Of a stretch of DNA of 64,000 bases, positions 46,732 to 58,547 are shown one piece after another (position 1 is the first letter of the stretch; each line of letters begins with the position of its first letter). Source of the DNA: Lepeophtheirus salmonis. Its lineage: Eukaryota; Arthropoda; Copepoda; Siphonostomatoida; Caligidae. The position numbers and the translations under genes are program-made. The notes under the pieces are model-generated. The model was not told the DNA's origin, ran no database searches, and saw only the letters and a program-made list of their open reading frames with translations. The stretch covers positions 8,990,001-9,054,000 of the forward strand of contig NC_052140.2 of assembly GCF_016086655.4 (NCBI RefSeq), written 5' to 3'.

Positions 46732-47200
46732 GTACCCAGAATTGCTCAGAGTAATAAGGCATCAACTAAAGGACAGTTTTTCATTAGTGATTTAGAAGAT
46801 AACTACACAACAAATCCTCAGTGATACTTAGGATTTTCCACAAACTTACTCACTCTTGGTATATATGTTCTCCTCAAGAATGAAATATTAATAATAACAG
46901 CTTAATAAAATATCGTAAAAACATTGATTAGGTTGCCAACATCAAAAAACTCGGCTTCAGTACTTTAAAGTCTATATTACTCACTTGCTCACCAACTTAT
47001 TAAAAAAAATATCAGCATGTATTATTATTAATCTTGTATTATTGCGAAGAGAACATCTAAGTTTTGAGTAACTACTTGTGAGTGTTCTCATAAAAAATGT
47101 AGAGGAATACCGATGATTTTTCGGAGAATTATCTTCTATATTATTATAGCAAGATTTGCTTGTTTCCCAACCCCGAATGACTCTAGCCAATGAGGGGTAC
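46732..47200. mobile_element. 469-bp MITE with TIRs and TA flanks
   Basis: The left end GTACCCAGAATTGCTCAGAG (46732) and the reverse complement of the right end, GTACCCCTCATTGGCTAGAG (47200), are similar. They are flanked by TA at 46730-46731 and 47201-47202. Inverted similarity continues inward over most of both halves (TAGAAGATAACTAC near 46796 against ATAGAAGATAATTC on the other arm), so the sequence can fold back on itself. No coding sequence is present; the minus-strand open frame 46981-47190 is incidental. TA target sites suggest mobilisation by a Tc1/mariner transposase. Confidence 0.65.
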
Positions 47201-47204
47201 TATT

Positions 47205-48530
47205 GCTAGTTTTATTATATAACGTAATATTTATACCTTGACTTTTTTTTCACCAACTAAATATTTCAAGGGCAAATTATTCATTTGAAGGTCATAAACT
47301 TAGCATTCAAATGAAAATAGAAAATTAATTGCACATCAAAAATTTATATAGAAACATCTCATACGTGGAAGGCTTAGATGAGAGAAAACTACTTCCAAGA
47401 ACTTCCATTAAGACTTTGCAAGTAATTATATATATTACAGCTAATATCTAGACACCCCTATGACAACATTGGTATTGGTATTTTTTGTTTATTTTCAAAA
47501 CAAAATACTTATATATTTTTAAAATTTATAAACTTCACATAATTTAATTAGTTGAACTTTATTCAAAAATCTTTGAGTAAATCCTTTTTTTTCTTTTCTT
47601 TTTACAGTTTTATTTATTCAAAACGCAACTTTTAATAAGTTTAGGGCCATAATTTATGGGAATTATGTGCTCTTGATACCCCCTAATGTACTATTTGGTA
47701 ATGTGTAGTGTTGTGGCAGTTACATAGATGAAAATAATATGATAAAGGAAAAGCAAACGACTTTTTAGTTGTTGCCATCTACCATCTGTTTTTTAAGGCT
47801 GTTATCATTATTTTTATTATATTATAATTATTGTAGAGGGAAAATACAATTAAGAAATAATAATTATTACTAGCAAGACCAAGAGCAACGTTAAGCATTT
47901 ATTGTGGAGTTCAAATTATAAGTCCCTGTTCGACTCAGAATAGAATTGAGGCGGCTGGATATATGAGTAATTCCTGCCTATATCATTTCTAAGCACAGAG
48001 TGGTGTTGGTATTGACTTCTTTTGTCTCATAGGTACTTAATGGCATCTAAGCTATTCTCCTCCTTAACATTCCTCAAACTATCATTTTAACAAACTGGCG
48101 TATCATATTCTATAATCGCTGTATATTCGCCCAAGGAGTACGTTATTTATATACAGGGAGCATTATTTTTTCCCTCTTGCATGTTTGAGCCAAAATCATA
48201 TGTATTCAAGTTGTATTAGTTAGATAAAATAACTCAAAAAAATAGTAATAAGTCATATAAAACTTTATTGAAAATTGTCTCCAAATCATTTAAATAATTC
48301 TTTAATAAGAATTATTATTTTAATTGAATGTTGTTATTTTTTGTGATAAAATACTCTTGTTTAAGGCATATGGTTTTCTTTTCTAATTTTATGAATGACG
48401 CTATTATATTCATGTTTAAAGTTTTTCATAAAAATATTAAACGTAGTGCGAGAAATTTAGGAAATATAACAGTCTATATTATTGTTGCAAATATTACATA
48501 TAAATTTAATATTACCAAAAACTCACAGTG
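47205..48530. other. No recognised feature
   Basis: AT-rich spacer. The open frame 48328-48531 shows no motif. Confidence 0.5.
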
Positions 48531-48534
48531 ACTT

Positions 48535-49897
48535 TCATGATAAATACTTGCTATTATAGATACAAATAAATCTTCCATGAGAATAGTTTAAAAATATTCC
48601 TCTGGCGCTCGTATTTTGTGTGGATAGATGTAAGGAAACGATACAAATTAAATAAATAGAATCTGAAGGATATACAAGGCTTCCTCGATTTATCACATTG
48701 AGGAAAGAATCTTTGACTGACTGAGACTCATCATCCATAAATCCTTCTTCAAAATTTATATGGGGAAATTTGAGGTTTCGAGCTACATACCCAATTATAA
48801 AAAATGTTAATTCAATCCATATAATTTGCCGTTACTATAGTCAACTTGCTTTGATGTGTGAATTTCGTCAATTAATAGATATACATTATTCTATATTGGA
48901 CTCAAATTTTCACTTCTACATTTGAGGAATTTAATGGTGGTAGCATTAATACCAGTGCTGACAATGACCGCTCCAGAAACTGTCATCAATTGGGACACAT
49001 GTGGCATTGTAAGAATTCCTTGCATTTAAAGTTGCTTGTAAAAAGTAGGTCTGGTTTGTTTCCACTTCAACAATGTATCTGTTCAAAAAAGCTAAGATAT
49101 TTAGTACTTGAGACATGGATTGGATAGCTCATGGTAAGATGCACTTTACTGAGACGTAATCGAAAATTCCGATGGTCTATGATGAATTCCATATCATGAA
49201 ATATTTCTAATTGATGCTTTATAACTGTTCTTCCATGAACAGAATCAAAATGAAATCTTGCAAACAGGAATCCATTTTCAATATCTGCGATTGATATATT
49301 AGCAGGACGATTATCTAAAGAGAGATATTGGATGGAAGTACCGTTATCGGCTTCCAGAAACTGTTGACCCATATTTTCCGTTCGACTAGAAGATAAAGTG
49401 CATAACTATTAATCTATTTATATTGATAAATAGTATATATCTAAAAATCATCCACCTCAATTGGGAATATGAATTTTGAAAAATACAAAACAAAAACGTT
49501 TAAAATATTACCAATACTCTTCTTGGAAACGTGATTGAGTAGTTGCTCAACCGTTCCTTCGATCTGGTTGATGTTTTGATAAATAAGAAAGACAGTTTTG
49601 GAACCAACAAGGAAGGGAGTCATATTTTAATGATCTATTCGTCAATTTTAAACCTTTTCACTTCTTCATTTAGAAACTATGAGAATGTATCGATTCGGTC
49701 AAAAAATCTTGATCTTGAAAATGTTCGGAACAAATTTTGATTGTATTAAATGACTCTTTTCCACATTTTGAGGCTATTTGTATCTTTTGGATATTGATGG
49801 AACGTTAATTTGCCCTCCATTTCATCCAGGACTTTGGACTCTCCTTTTTTAATGCGATACCCAGACCGAAATCCAGGAACTGAGAGCCTACTCGGCA
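48535..49897 (-). pseudogene. P-element-like transposase remnant with THAP domain
   Basis: Minus strand, from high to low coordinate. From ATG 49897 comes a THAP-type DNA-binding domain: MPSRLSVPGFRSGY (the positions normally Cys are Ser/Leu and Phe), LTFHQYPKDTNSLKMWKRVI, a frameshift, then ICSEHFQDQDFLTES (Cys-x2-His kept). Next is an unrecognised block including the 101-codon frame 49372-49067. Then STGINATTIKFLKCRSENLS and VYLLIDEIHTSKQVDY (about 48853-48883) resemble the first catalytic Asp of P-type transposases. It passes almost directly to the C-terminal part: IIGYVARNLKFPH, then DSFLNVINRGSLVYPSDSIY, ending at 48535. The central GTP-binding and insertion region is absent. Stops and shifts make it non-functional. 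Confidence 0.65.
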
Positions 49898-49899
49898 TT

Positions 49900-50910
49900 T
49901 TCGCTAGCTCCACTAGAGAATCTTCTTTAAAAATCAAAAGATTTTGTCTGTGGAAGCCCTGCAGAAAGCCCATTCCTTGTACGATGGCAAAGCTGGATAT
50001 ACAACGATGTTGCCCTGACCTGCCAAAGCCTCCAATCAGTGCGGCCGAGGTTATCAAGAGAGGCGGATCTCGTTTTAAAAAATTGTTAAGGGTTATAGTA
50101 TAAAAATAAATTTAAGAGTATTCATCATTTACGAACGGGTTCTTATTATTTCGCAGTATCCCAAAATTTAGACAAAATATATTTCCCGGGATCCCACTCA
50201 ACGACTATTTCCCGGAAAAGGAGAAACCATAGTATGTCTGAAAGTTTTAATAAGTTTAATGAACAGTTCTTGTTATAAATTATACTAATTTTATATTTTC
50301 CTAACTACATTTAAAACTTTCATTATGTAAAAAAGTGTTTGTGTGTATTTTATAGCAGATATTTCTTTTAATTATTTTTTTTTCCTTGTTGGTGGATTAA
50401 AAAAAAAGTATAAATGTTGGTGCATTGAAAACAATGCAAAAGTAAACATTTCTCACGGCGTTCAACAATTTTTTTTTTAAATTAATAAATTGAATATAAG
50501 TACTTTTTTATATTTTTATTTTCTATGATTTTTTATTATTGTGTGTTGCACCTTCTCAATAAATGTATATATATATATATATGTATATACAAAAATTAAT
50601 GTTTTTTCTTCTATATACCACTTTTATAGTGGCCCGAGGTAGGCCAAACCTTCGGACAGTGAGCGAACATTATTTCTTTTTTTTTTAATTGTCAGGATTA
50701 AATTTGTTTGATCAAGTTAAAATACGTCCAAAACATATATTATCTAACAAATAAAACCAGACAAAGTTTAATGTTATCAAGATCAATAACCAGAGTATGA
50801 GGGTCAATGTCAACAGTCTTTATTTAACAACATAAAAAATAGAAAGTACATTTCATTCCATTCAGGCGTTAGAACAAAGGTTTTTTTTCGTGAACAGGAT
50901 CCAGACTCTA
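49900..50910. other. No recognised gene; AT microsatellite
   Basis: The segment 49900-50060, upstream of the THAP domain, stays open on the minus strand (the 103-codon frame 49746-50057 starts here) and may be its leader. The rest is AT-rich, with an (AT)n tract at 50563-50588 and poly-T runs. Confidence 0.45.
50563..50588. repeat. (AT)n microsatellite
   Basis: About ten AT units followed by GTATATAC. Simple repeat. Confidence 0.85.
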
Positions 50911-50914
50911 AGCA

Positions 50915-51761
50915 TCACACACGATGATGCTCTATATGGAGAGATTTTATTTTGCAAACACCTGGTTCTCGAACTCCCCTAGACGTAAATGTCCAAGGTT
51001 TAAATGTCAAAGGAGCTGGCAGCCAGGCCTCGACCTGCAAAGAAGCTTTAACATTGGCCTGGCGCCAATGTTGGAAAATTTTGAACGCTGTGTGCAGGTA
51101 CAGAGCCCTTTTGTAGGAAATACAGCCACCCGGCAGCAACCTTGTTCATCCAAGGGACAAAAGTATTCTTGAGAAGATCACCCGGAATAACCTCAGATCA
51201 CCATATCCTGGTACTGGACAGTGTAAATGTTTTTCGGCCCTTGGCATGTCATCCTAGATTTTTTTTTATTTAGCTGGAAGAAAAAGGAGGCACAGACTTG
51301 TTGATTGAGGCAGGATGTGTAATCTTCTGCTTCGGGACGACCTTACCCTTGCAATCGGCGATCCACTTGTCATTTCTTCTGTTGACGTGGAAACTTTTTC
51401 GTCTCAGAAAAGTTTTGAAGATGAATTTGGTTTGTCTTCAAATGCAGTGATCGAGACGAAATGTCCTGTTCTGGACATAAGAGGTGATATCCAAGCCCTT
51501 TCCTCGTGTTCACAGAGATCCAAGACTGTTGGAGATATGTTCTTGTGATTTTGGGGTTTTTGGCAACTTCTTGTGACATCACCGGACTGGCTCATCTTGG
51601 GGTACATGGTGGAGTCGATAATAAACTTGGTGACAATTTTGGCACCAGCTAATGTTGCAATGGTCATTCATTGCGTCAATTCCATGGTTGTTGATATTTG
51701 ATGTCAAAATTGGAATAAAATAGTTTCTTAGACTCTCAACGGAAGTACCCTTGTTAGCCAT
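50915..51761 (-). pseudogene. Mariner-type (DD37D) transposase
   Basis: On the minus strand from ATG 51761: MANKGTSVESLR, then fragments of both DNA-binding domains, then a first catalytic region recognisable at DNA level (TTTTCTGAGACGAAAAAG near 51400), where one extra base breaks FSDEK. Then NRRNDKWIADCKGKVVPKQK, LLKNTFVPWMNKVAAG, and the second motif LQKGSVPAHS (Asp to Gly, codon 51107-51105). The third motif keeps its Asp (TLDIYV, codon 50993-50991), with 37 residues between. The end of the protein is lost near 50915. At least one frameshift in each half and several stops. Plus-strand open frames here are shadows. Confidence 0.75.
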
Positions 51762-51764
51762 TTT

Positions 51765-52670
51765 GATAAAATAAAACTTTGTCTGGATTTATCATTTATG
51801 TCCTGGAATCTGTCATTTGCAAAAGATAGCCTTGCTGTGGGATGAGCGTGCCATGACTAGTACAACACGTAACTTTAATCCCGCCGTAGTTGTAATCTTT
51901 ATTTAGTTTTCCAAGTGTTTCAACGAATTACATGTTTTTATACAAATTTTTCTGACTTTAACTGAATTATTTTCTATCAAAAAAATAAAATGTATAAGTA
52001 TGTGTAGTATATTTGTAAGGTACAAACAATGATTTGAAACCAAGCACTCAAAGTTGATTTTTTACACATGGGCCCATGTTCAGACACACATTTAAAAAAT
52101 ATTTAAGAAAATTTATTTTAAAAATGAAACAACTTCAAAAAACTATTTACAAAATATAAGTTTATAATTTTTGTAAATACGAAAAAAAGTTTTTTATCTC
52201 TAAAAAAATGCTACACGACATTGTAAAACTGTGTATGTAGTGACTCATTTATTTAATTTTTTTTTGTTTGTGTTTTTATTCACAAAACTAAATTTTCTGC
52301 TTTAAAATAATTAATATTATTATACTTTAAAACTACACTGAGACGGCTTTATATGACGATTAAGATGACTTTATGCACTATGGCAATTGTTTGTAAAAAA
52401 ATGAAAATATTGATGAAACCAAAAACAATGCATATAACAAAATATTCCTTCGTTTTTTTTTTACAAAATATGTTTTAATAATTTTTTTAAAGTGTTTAAT
52501 GTTAGTAATCAATATTTGAATTGTATATATTTTGTCAATAAAGGGAAATAGAAAAATAACTAAAAACTAAACTCCGCTGAATAATTGAATATTTACTTCA
52601 AATTAAATTAAATATTAATTTTTTCTTATAAATTTATAGACTTATGTTTTATACAACTCTATACTGTATA
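51765..52670. other. No recognised feature
   Basis: AT-rich spacer with nothing recognised. Confidence 0.5.
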
Positions 52671-52674
52671 CATC

Positions 52675-53065
52675 AGGAAGCACAATATACCCTCGGCATG
52701 CACCCAGAAGGTGTAGTGGAAAGGATAGCAACAGGGCTGTTTGGGGAACAAAAGTGTTAAAAAGAGTTTAAAAGAACTCAAAAGATGCATTCAAAAGAGT
52801 CTTTCCACGGAGGAGATTGGTTTCTTTCATTGCCAGTGCCAAAAGTGGCCTGCCAATCTTCAGAATGCTCTTTCCACCCACTTTTTTTATAGCTCTCTGG
52901 ACAGTCTATAAAAACAAATAATATCCTAATGGGCTTTAAGGGATTGATCTGGGCAATTTTCCGTAAATCATCCGGATCCAGTTTAGCTTTTTTGACAGAG
53001 CCCTTCTTTCTGTCCTGCGTTGTGGACTTGCTGACAACGTAGACTGTCATTTTAGAGACACTCAA
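52675..53065 (-). pseudogene. Mariner transposase fragment (DNA-binding half plus third-Asp scrap)
   Basis: On the minus strand: SVSKMTVYVVSKSTTQDRKK (helix-turn-helix), GSVKKAKLDPDDLRKIAQIN (linker), then, after shifts, a KKSGWKEHSEDWQATF segment, then an abrupt jump to a region that at DNA level encodes the stretch around the third catalytic Asp (HYTFWVHAEG near 52690-52720), with the Asp itself lost. It is the same subfamily as 62940-63479, which has the equivalent helix-turn-helix (LGVSKTVVYGVTKSST), the same Lys-Ser-Gly-Trp-Lys segment, and DYTFF-type DNA at the third motif. Confidence 0.65.
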
Positions 53066-53305
53066 CTATTTGGAGTGTGTTAATCGAAATTTTTTGATCA
53101 CGTTCAGCTATATTTATTTTCGAATTTTACGCTCAATTTTAATTAATTATTGAATCAGTAAGTATTCAGATTTCAATGGACTACCAGGTATAAATATCAT
53201 TGGCGTATACCAGGCTTAGAAAAAAGTACTTGCCTCTAAGTAGTTATTAAAATACTCATAATTGACCAGGAGGATGTTGTAGGCATTTTGTACAAAGAAT
53301 GCAAA

Positions 53306-53690
53306 TTAGTTATGAATATGGCCACCATCAGCTTCAATAACAGCCTCTAACTGTCTCTGGAATCCCTTTCACAAATTGGCAACGTAGTCCTTTTCATGAT
53401 CCTCCACTGCTGGTAAACAGAGGTCGTCAAGGCAATAATATTACGGTGGCGGGCTTTGAAGGCCATATTCTCGATTTGCAACCAAATGGAGTAATCCAGT
53501 GGATTCAAATCGGGACTTTGAGGGATGTAAAGGTTCTTGAACCAGAAGTTCATGTTGCTACCCATCCATTCTGGTACAATATTAGTAGTATAGGTATAAA
53601 AGCCTTAGAATCTGAGTTATTCCAAAATAATCGGAACTTTAATGAACAACACCTGTTCATAACTGTATTTTTGGAAGGTATCATTCCTCT
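53306..53690 (-). pseudogene. Mariner transposase C-terminal half
   Basis: On the minus strand: a poorly preserved second motif region near 53600-53640, then WMGSNMNFWFKNLYIPQSPD and LNPLDYSIW, the third motif with its Asp kept, then KARHRNIIALTTSVYQQW. One frameshift and one stop later comes the ending GFQRQLEAVIEADGGHIHN, with stop at 53306-53308. The DNA-binding domain is missing. The third motif and C-terminus are among the better preserved in the window. Confidence 0.75.
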
Positions 53691-53694
53691 TTCT

Positions 53695-56660
53695 ACACCC
53701 GGTATTATAGTTATTACTTAGCGAGATAAAAATTAAGAAAAATTGAAATGCAGAGCTTATAAATTCATTAATTTAATGTTTAACATGTTTTGTATAACTT
53801 CACTGTCAATCATGCTTAAAAATGTACATATTTAACTAAGTAATTTTATTAAAAGTGCATATCATTTAAAGAATATTGATGCGCATATTCTGTTCTTATA
53901 AAATAACGTTATCATATCCAAAGTGGAAGCATAAATTGTATCTATTTCCAAAGCTATGCCATAAGAAAGGATATTAATCATTGTCAGAATGTATTTGATT
54001 AATGAGGAGTCAATATTTTTCATGGGGGTACCCTTCTAATAACATGTTTTTCTATCATGAAATATTGTCTCATGTGTGAATAACGGAGGTTAAAAGAATT
54101 TTATATACTTTTAGTCCAAGTCAAGTCTTGATTCTTTGTATACAATCAAGTCCTTGAATATTTTCATTTATTCTTTTTCAATTACTTAATAAAAATAAAA
54201 GTATTTTAAAGAGGACTTAATATCCAGAGAAAAAAAAATCACTTTCGAGTCCAAGTCGAGTCGCAAGTCTTCAAAATATAGGTTTGGATTTTTTTAAACT
54301 TTCTCCCAGGAGTGTAATTTTAAATGAGTCCAGTTCAAACAATAATTTCCTTTGAGATCGGTCCAGACCGAACTTCTTAAAGGAAGGATAACCGTCTCAG
54401 AACTGTCTAGGATTGGCACCTTTTTCAATTTTTTCAATGAATTAGTGTTGTTACGATACCAATATTTTATCGCAGGTTCAGGGTGTTGGGGTTGAAAGAT
54501 TTTGTAAGCCGATTATCGAGTTGCAAGTCTTGATCCCAGTCCTCATCTCTAGTAAATAATACTAAATAAATACATTTATTTTTGTTCAAAAAGGGAATAT
54601 GAAATCATTGTGAAATTTTGTATGTATTAGTTTTTTGAGTCAGCTTATGATATGTCAACTCTTGTTCTCCATCGGTGACCTGAAGGTTAATGTATTGAAC
54701 TCTATTTGTATCTAACTAAGATTATATTATCTATCACTAAGGTAAAACCACGGGGTGAAACGATGATGACATGATACATTTCTGTCCTAAGTTTAATTGG
54801 TTACGAGAATACTTTTTTTTGTCAGCTAGGGCCACTGATGGCTCCATCCTATGATCTACAAAAACATAAACATTCTACATCTTGGCACTAGAAAATGAAG
54901 GCTTCCCTTTGATGTAGTGAAGAATCATCTAAGGTGTACAAAAGAGTTCTAAAATCTTTAGAACTATTGAAAGTTTGGCTAAAAAGATACGGAATATCGT
55001 GCGTGGAATATTATAAAAATATAAATACAATTTACAATCTATATATTCATAGAATGTATGGTTCCAATAGCCCTTACAATAACTGTAGGATAATTATTAA
55101 TAGTGTTCAAAGGGACTGGAGTAGTACACTAAACTCACGGTTCTGTACAAACCATATTAGTACACCCATCATCAAAGTACAGTATTTGGTAAAATGTATT
55201 TTTCAAAGAGAATTAATGAAGTTTTTCATGTTTTTTTCGATATTTTATTATTTAATCATTTTTTTTTTCTGTACAAACAACTAACTCCTCCAAATAACAA
55301 AACTATTATTAATGAATTTATATATTTTTTTTTGTACAAAAAGATGAGTTTGTCTACATTTTTGGGTAAAAAAAGAAAACAAGACTGATTAGCAGTCACA
55401 ATAACACCAGCTCTCGATAAATGATTTAGCTTGATTCTGATGTATCTGTAGTTGTGAGGTATCAACAAGCTAACATGAATCATTAGAAAATTTATTTAAA
55501 TTATACCTCCACTTGGCCACTGGTTTTTTGTCACCTGAGAACTATTTTATCAATTTGTCAGTCATTATCTCTTTTTTGTATAAACAAATACATTATTTCT
55601 TATATAATAGGGATGATATTTAATTATTATTGATTAAAATATTACTTCACTTTCTAAATCTATTCATAAAAATAACTAAAATTTTATAGCATCAAAATAT
55701 TTTATATGCGATTATATGTACCGTTGTACCGCACCAAAGGGGAAAAGATACCAAACGGAAACAAGTTACAATCCTATACTGTACCATCCCTAGCGTTCAC
55801 CATTCATTCATAAAATGCATGTTTTTTGGTGATACTTCAAGAGTTATTATCATTCAACATGGATATGACAGGGTACAAAGTTAAGGAACTTAACGCCCAA
55901 GTATTATATGAAGTTTCATCTATCAAATGATTCCTAGAAAGTCGACGAGGGATTATACTCTGTTAAGTGGCATAGATTTCAATGCTAGGGCAATATCTAA
56001 GGGTATATACCAAAACTTGGTAGGTTGCTCCTGAAACCATGTCCTTGATGTGATGAGGTAAAATATATATCATTTTGATACCATTCTACGTAAAAAGTGA
56101 TCTTCCGGCAGTATGAACTTTTTTCTGAGGAGATGAACGTCCTAAACTAAAGATTTTCACAGCAGTATCTCATTATTGTACAATTACTGTGCTTCAATTA
56201 ATTAATTTTTTTTTATACTTTTATTGTTCTAAGGTCTAGATTAGGTTGTCTAATTATACACAACAATGAGTATTTCTGTTTTTAGTTACCCAAATCTTTA
56301 TAACATTTCCTATTGTTTCAAATCTATGAGTAAATTTATCAACAATATGAATTAAGACCTATAAAAGGATCCCCCTCAAATACTAATTTATTGTTCTTAA
56401 TCAGTAAATAGATATACTTGGGAAATAATTACTGGGATAGGAAAATGGCTAAAGATCATTTTCAATCGAATTTTTTGATACTTTTAGTGCGTTTAAATAA
56501 TAAGTTTATGTGACTAACAGAAAAATTTGGTTCTCATAAATATAGAAATAGTTTGTGTTACAGGGTCTAAACTAATGATAGAGCCATGGGAGGTATGAAC
56601 CCTAACTTCTTTACAATTTACATTGTAACGGCAGGAGGAGCATCTGGAAATTGATCAAAA
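53695..56660. other. AT-rich DNA; short AGTCC-type repeats
   Basis: Between 54115 and 54545, motifs such as AGTCCAAGTCAAGTC, GAGTCCAAGTCGAGTCGCAAG and CGAGTTGCAAGTC recur irregularly, like a degenerate short-period satellite. A scrap with similar words (GGTCCTTAATCAGGACTGAA) occurs near 62521. The 116-codon open frame 54934-55284 has no recognisable motif. No gene is recognised. Confidence 0.4.
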
Positions 56661-56662
56661 TA

Positions 56663-56890
56663 ATGGAACGAAGTAGCTTAATTGACAACACAACTGGGAG
56701 AAATTATTCTTCTGGACCACATGTGCGTAGATTAGCTACTCAGACATTCTTAGATAAGGTAATACTTCATGTATATGGACTTCAAGGAAGATTCTTTGGT
56801 CAGATGGAGTAAATTTAATACTATAACGTTTACTTATATCAAATCACTGCAACTCTATGTGACCAATTAAAGTAACACTAAAAAAAATAA
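56663..56890 (+). repeat. SINE copy D
   Basis: The head is GGAACGAAGTAGCTTAATTG, with a box-A-like TAGCTTAATTG at 56674. The T-arm position is decayed (CAGACATTCTTAGATAAGG). Then follow GGACTTCAAGGAAGATTC, TAATACTATAACGTTTACTT, CACTGCAACTCTATG, and the end CAATTAAAGTAACACTAAAAA. Like copy B it is preceded by TAAT before the GGA start. Confidence 0.65.
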
Positions 56891-56894
56891 TACA

Positions 56895-58545
56895 TAAACT
56901 CTATTTTAGCCCAGACATAGGCTAAAAAAATGACCATATCAAGTTTCTGACGACCACCACTATCCAGCAATGTAGTATTACTAAACAATTGCATCATCAA
57001 TATATGACTCCTGATTTCAACTATAAATCGTGGAATCAATTTTTTCTGTTTCATTCAAAAAAAAGGTTGCAAATATTAAATTGAGGTAACAATTTGTACA
57101 CTTAACAAAAATGCAACCGCAAAATATAACAAATAATTAGTCGTCATAATGAATGTTCACTCGTATCTACGCATCCTAATTAAATTAGGGCAATTCTTTT
57201 ATTTAAAAGCTTTTCAAGAAATGATACCCATAATAATATTGACAATGATTTATTAAAAATAAAACACATATATCAGGTTTCATTGAATGTACAAGTTGTA
57301 TTTTTGATTCAAAATGATAGTATATATTTAATGTTTTGTCTTCCACAACTTTACAAATCATTTAGGTGATTTCCCTCATTCTTCATACACCAAACTTCAG
57401 CATTTTAATACCATTAGTTATCTTTGATTTGTTTTTGTCACTTTAAATAACTTTTCATCAAGAGGTTTTAGAGGGATAGTTGTTTTATACAATGCAGAAT
57501 TTTAATTAATTTTATATATTCGTGAATTATTAGTTGATTAGGTAACTAGTTATATGCGATTCCACAAAGTTCTTAAATATGTTAATTTTTCTTAAATAAA
57601 GTCTTTCCTTGATTTTGAAAAATTACACCAATTTATAATGTTTTATGACGTTAAAACTCATAGCACAAATTTAAGTTTCTTATCATTTTTATGTGTAGAT
57701 TTATTTGCGTTCTAAGAATTTTACAAATTTCAAATTATAAAAATGAATTGAAAAAATCTGTTAACTGATTGTCATTAATTGCATCAATAAAATATCAAAC
57801 CCTCAATTGCAATATGTTTTTGTTTGTTTTTTTCACACCAATATCACTTGTAAACGATTATTGAATAATAATAGAACATATACAATCAATAATGTACACA
57901 AATAAAATAATTAAATTTTGTTAAAATAAATAAAAATCAGACATAGAACAATAAAATATTTGAAAATGCAATTACTAAATTTGAAGTATCGTCGATTTAT
58001 AGAAATTTTCGGAGAAATTAATTATGAAGAATAATTGTGTAACAAAAATAGCAAACTGATAACTAATAAAAACACTGAAACTTGAAACAATGAAATCAAT
58101 TGACTGAATATTCAACAAATCTTTAGAATGTCGCCCTACGAATTAAACCACGCCTACCCGGAACTACCTCCACTGCCTAATTGCCAATTATTATAAGAAA
58201 GGAGGTTATGTTGGTGCACTCTTTATATGTATATCAAATGACAGCTGAGAGTCCAATCTAAGTAACAAAAACTTTTTTAATTCTACCCACTGAACTAATC
58301 TCAATACTTTTCTCAACTCTACACCTTTTTTTATAATTTTTTTCCTGAGTACTATCACACACACGCTATCTTAAATATAGCCAATGAAAATTAAAAAACA
58401 TTTTATTTATATTTAGTTTGTTTATCTTAAAACTCTAAACAAAAACGATGTACTATAAACTATAATTATATAATAGGTCAATTTTTATTCTAAAACCTCC
58501 TTATATATATACTTTCAAAAACAAAAGGTATTTCAACATTACATA
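56895..58545. other. No recognised feature
   Basis: AT-rich spacer; nothing recognised. Confidence 0.5.
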
Positions 58546-58547
58546 TA

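Noticed and set aside
49810..50103. 97-codon plus-strand open frame
   Set aside because: Antisense of the THAP-encoding s minus-strand region, which carries the recognisable motif.
54934..55284. 116-codon open frame
   Set aside because: No recognised motif, no splice context, and its C-terminal part is poly-T-derived Phe runs.
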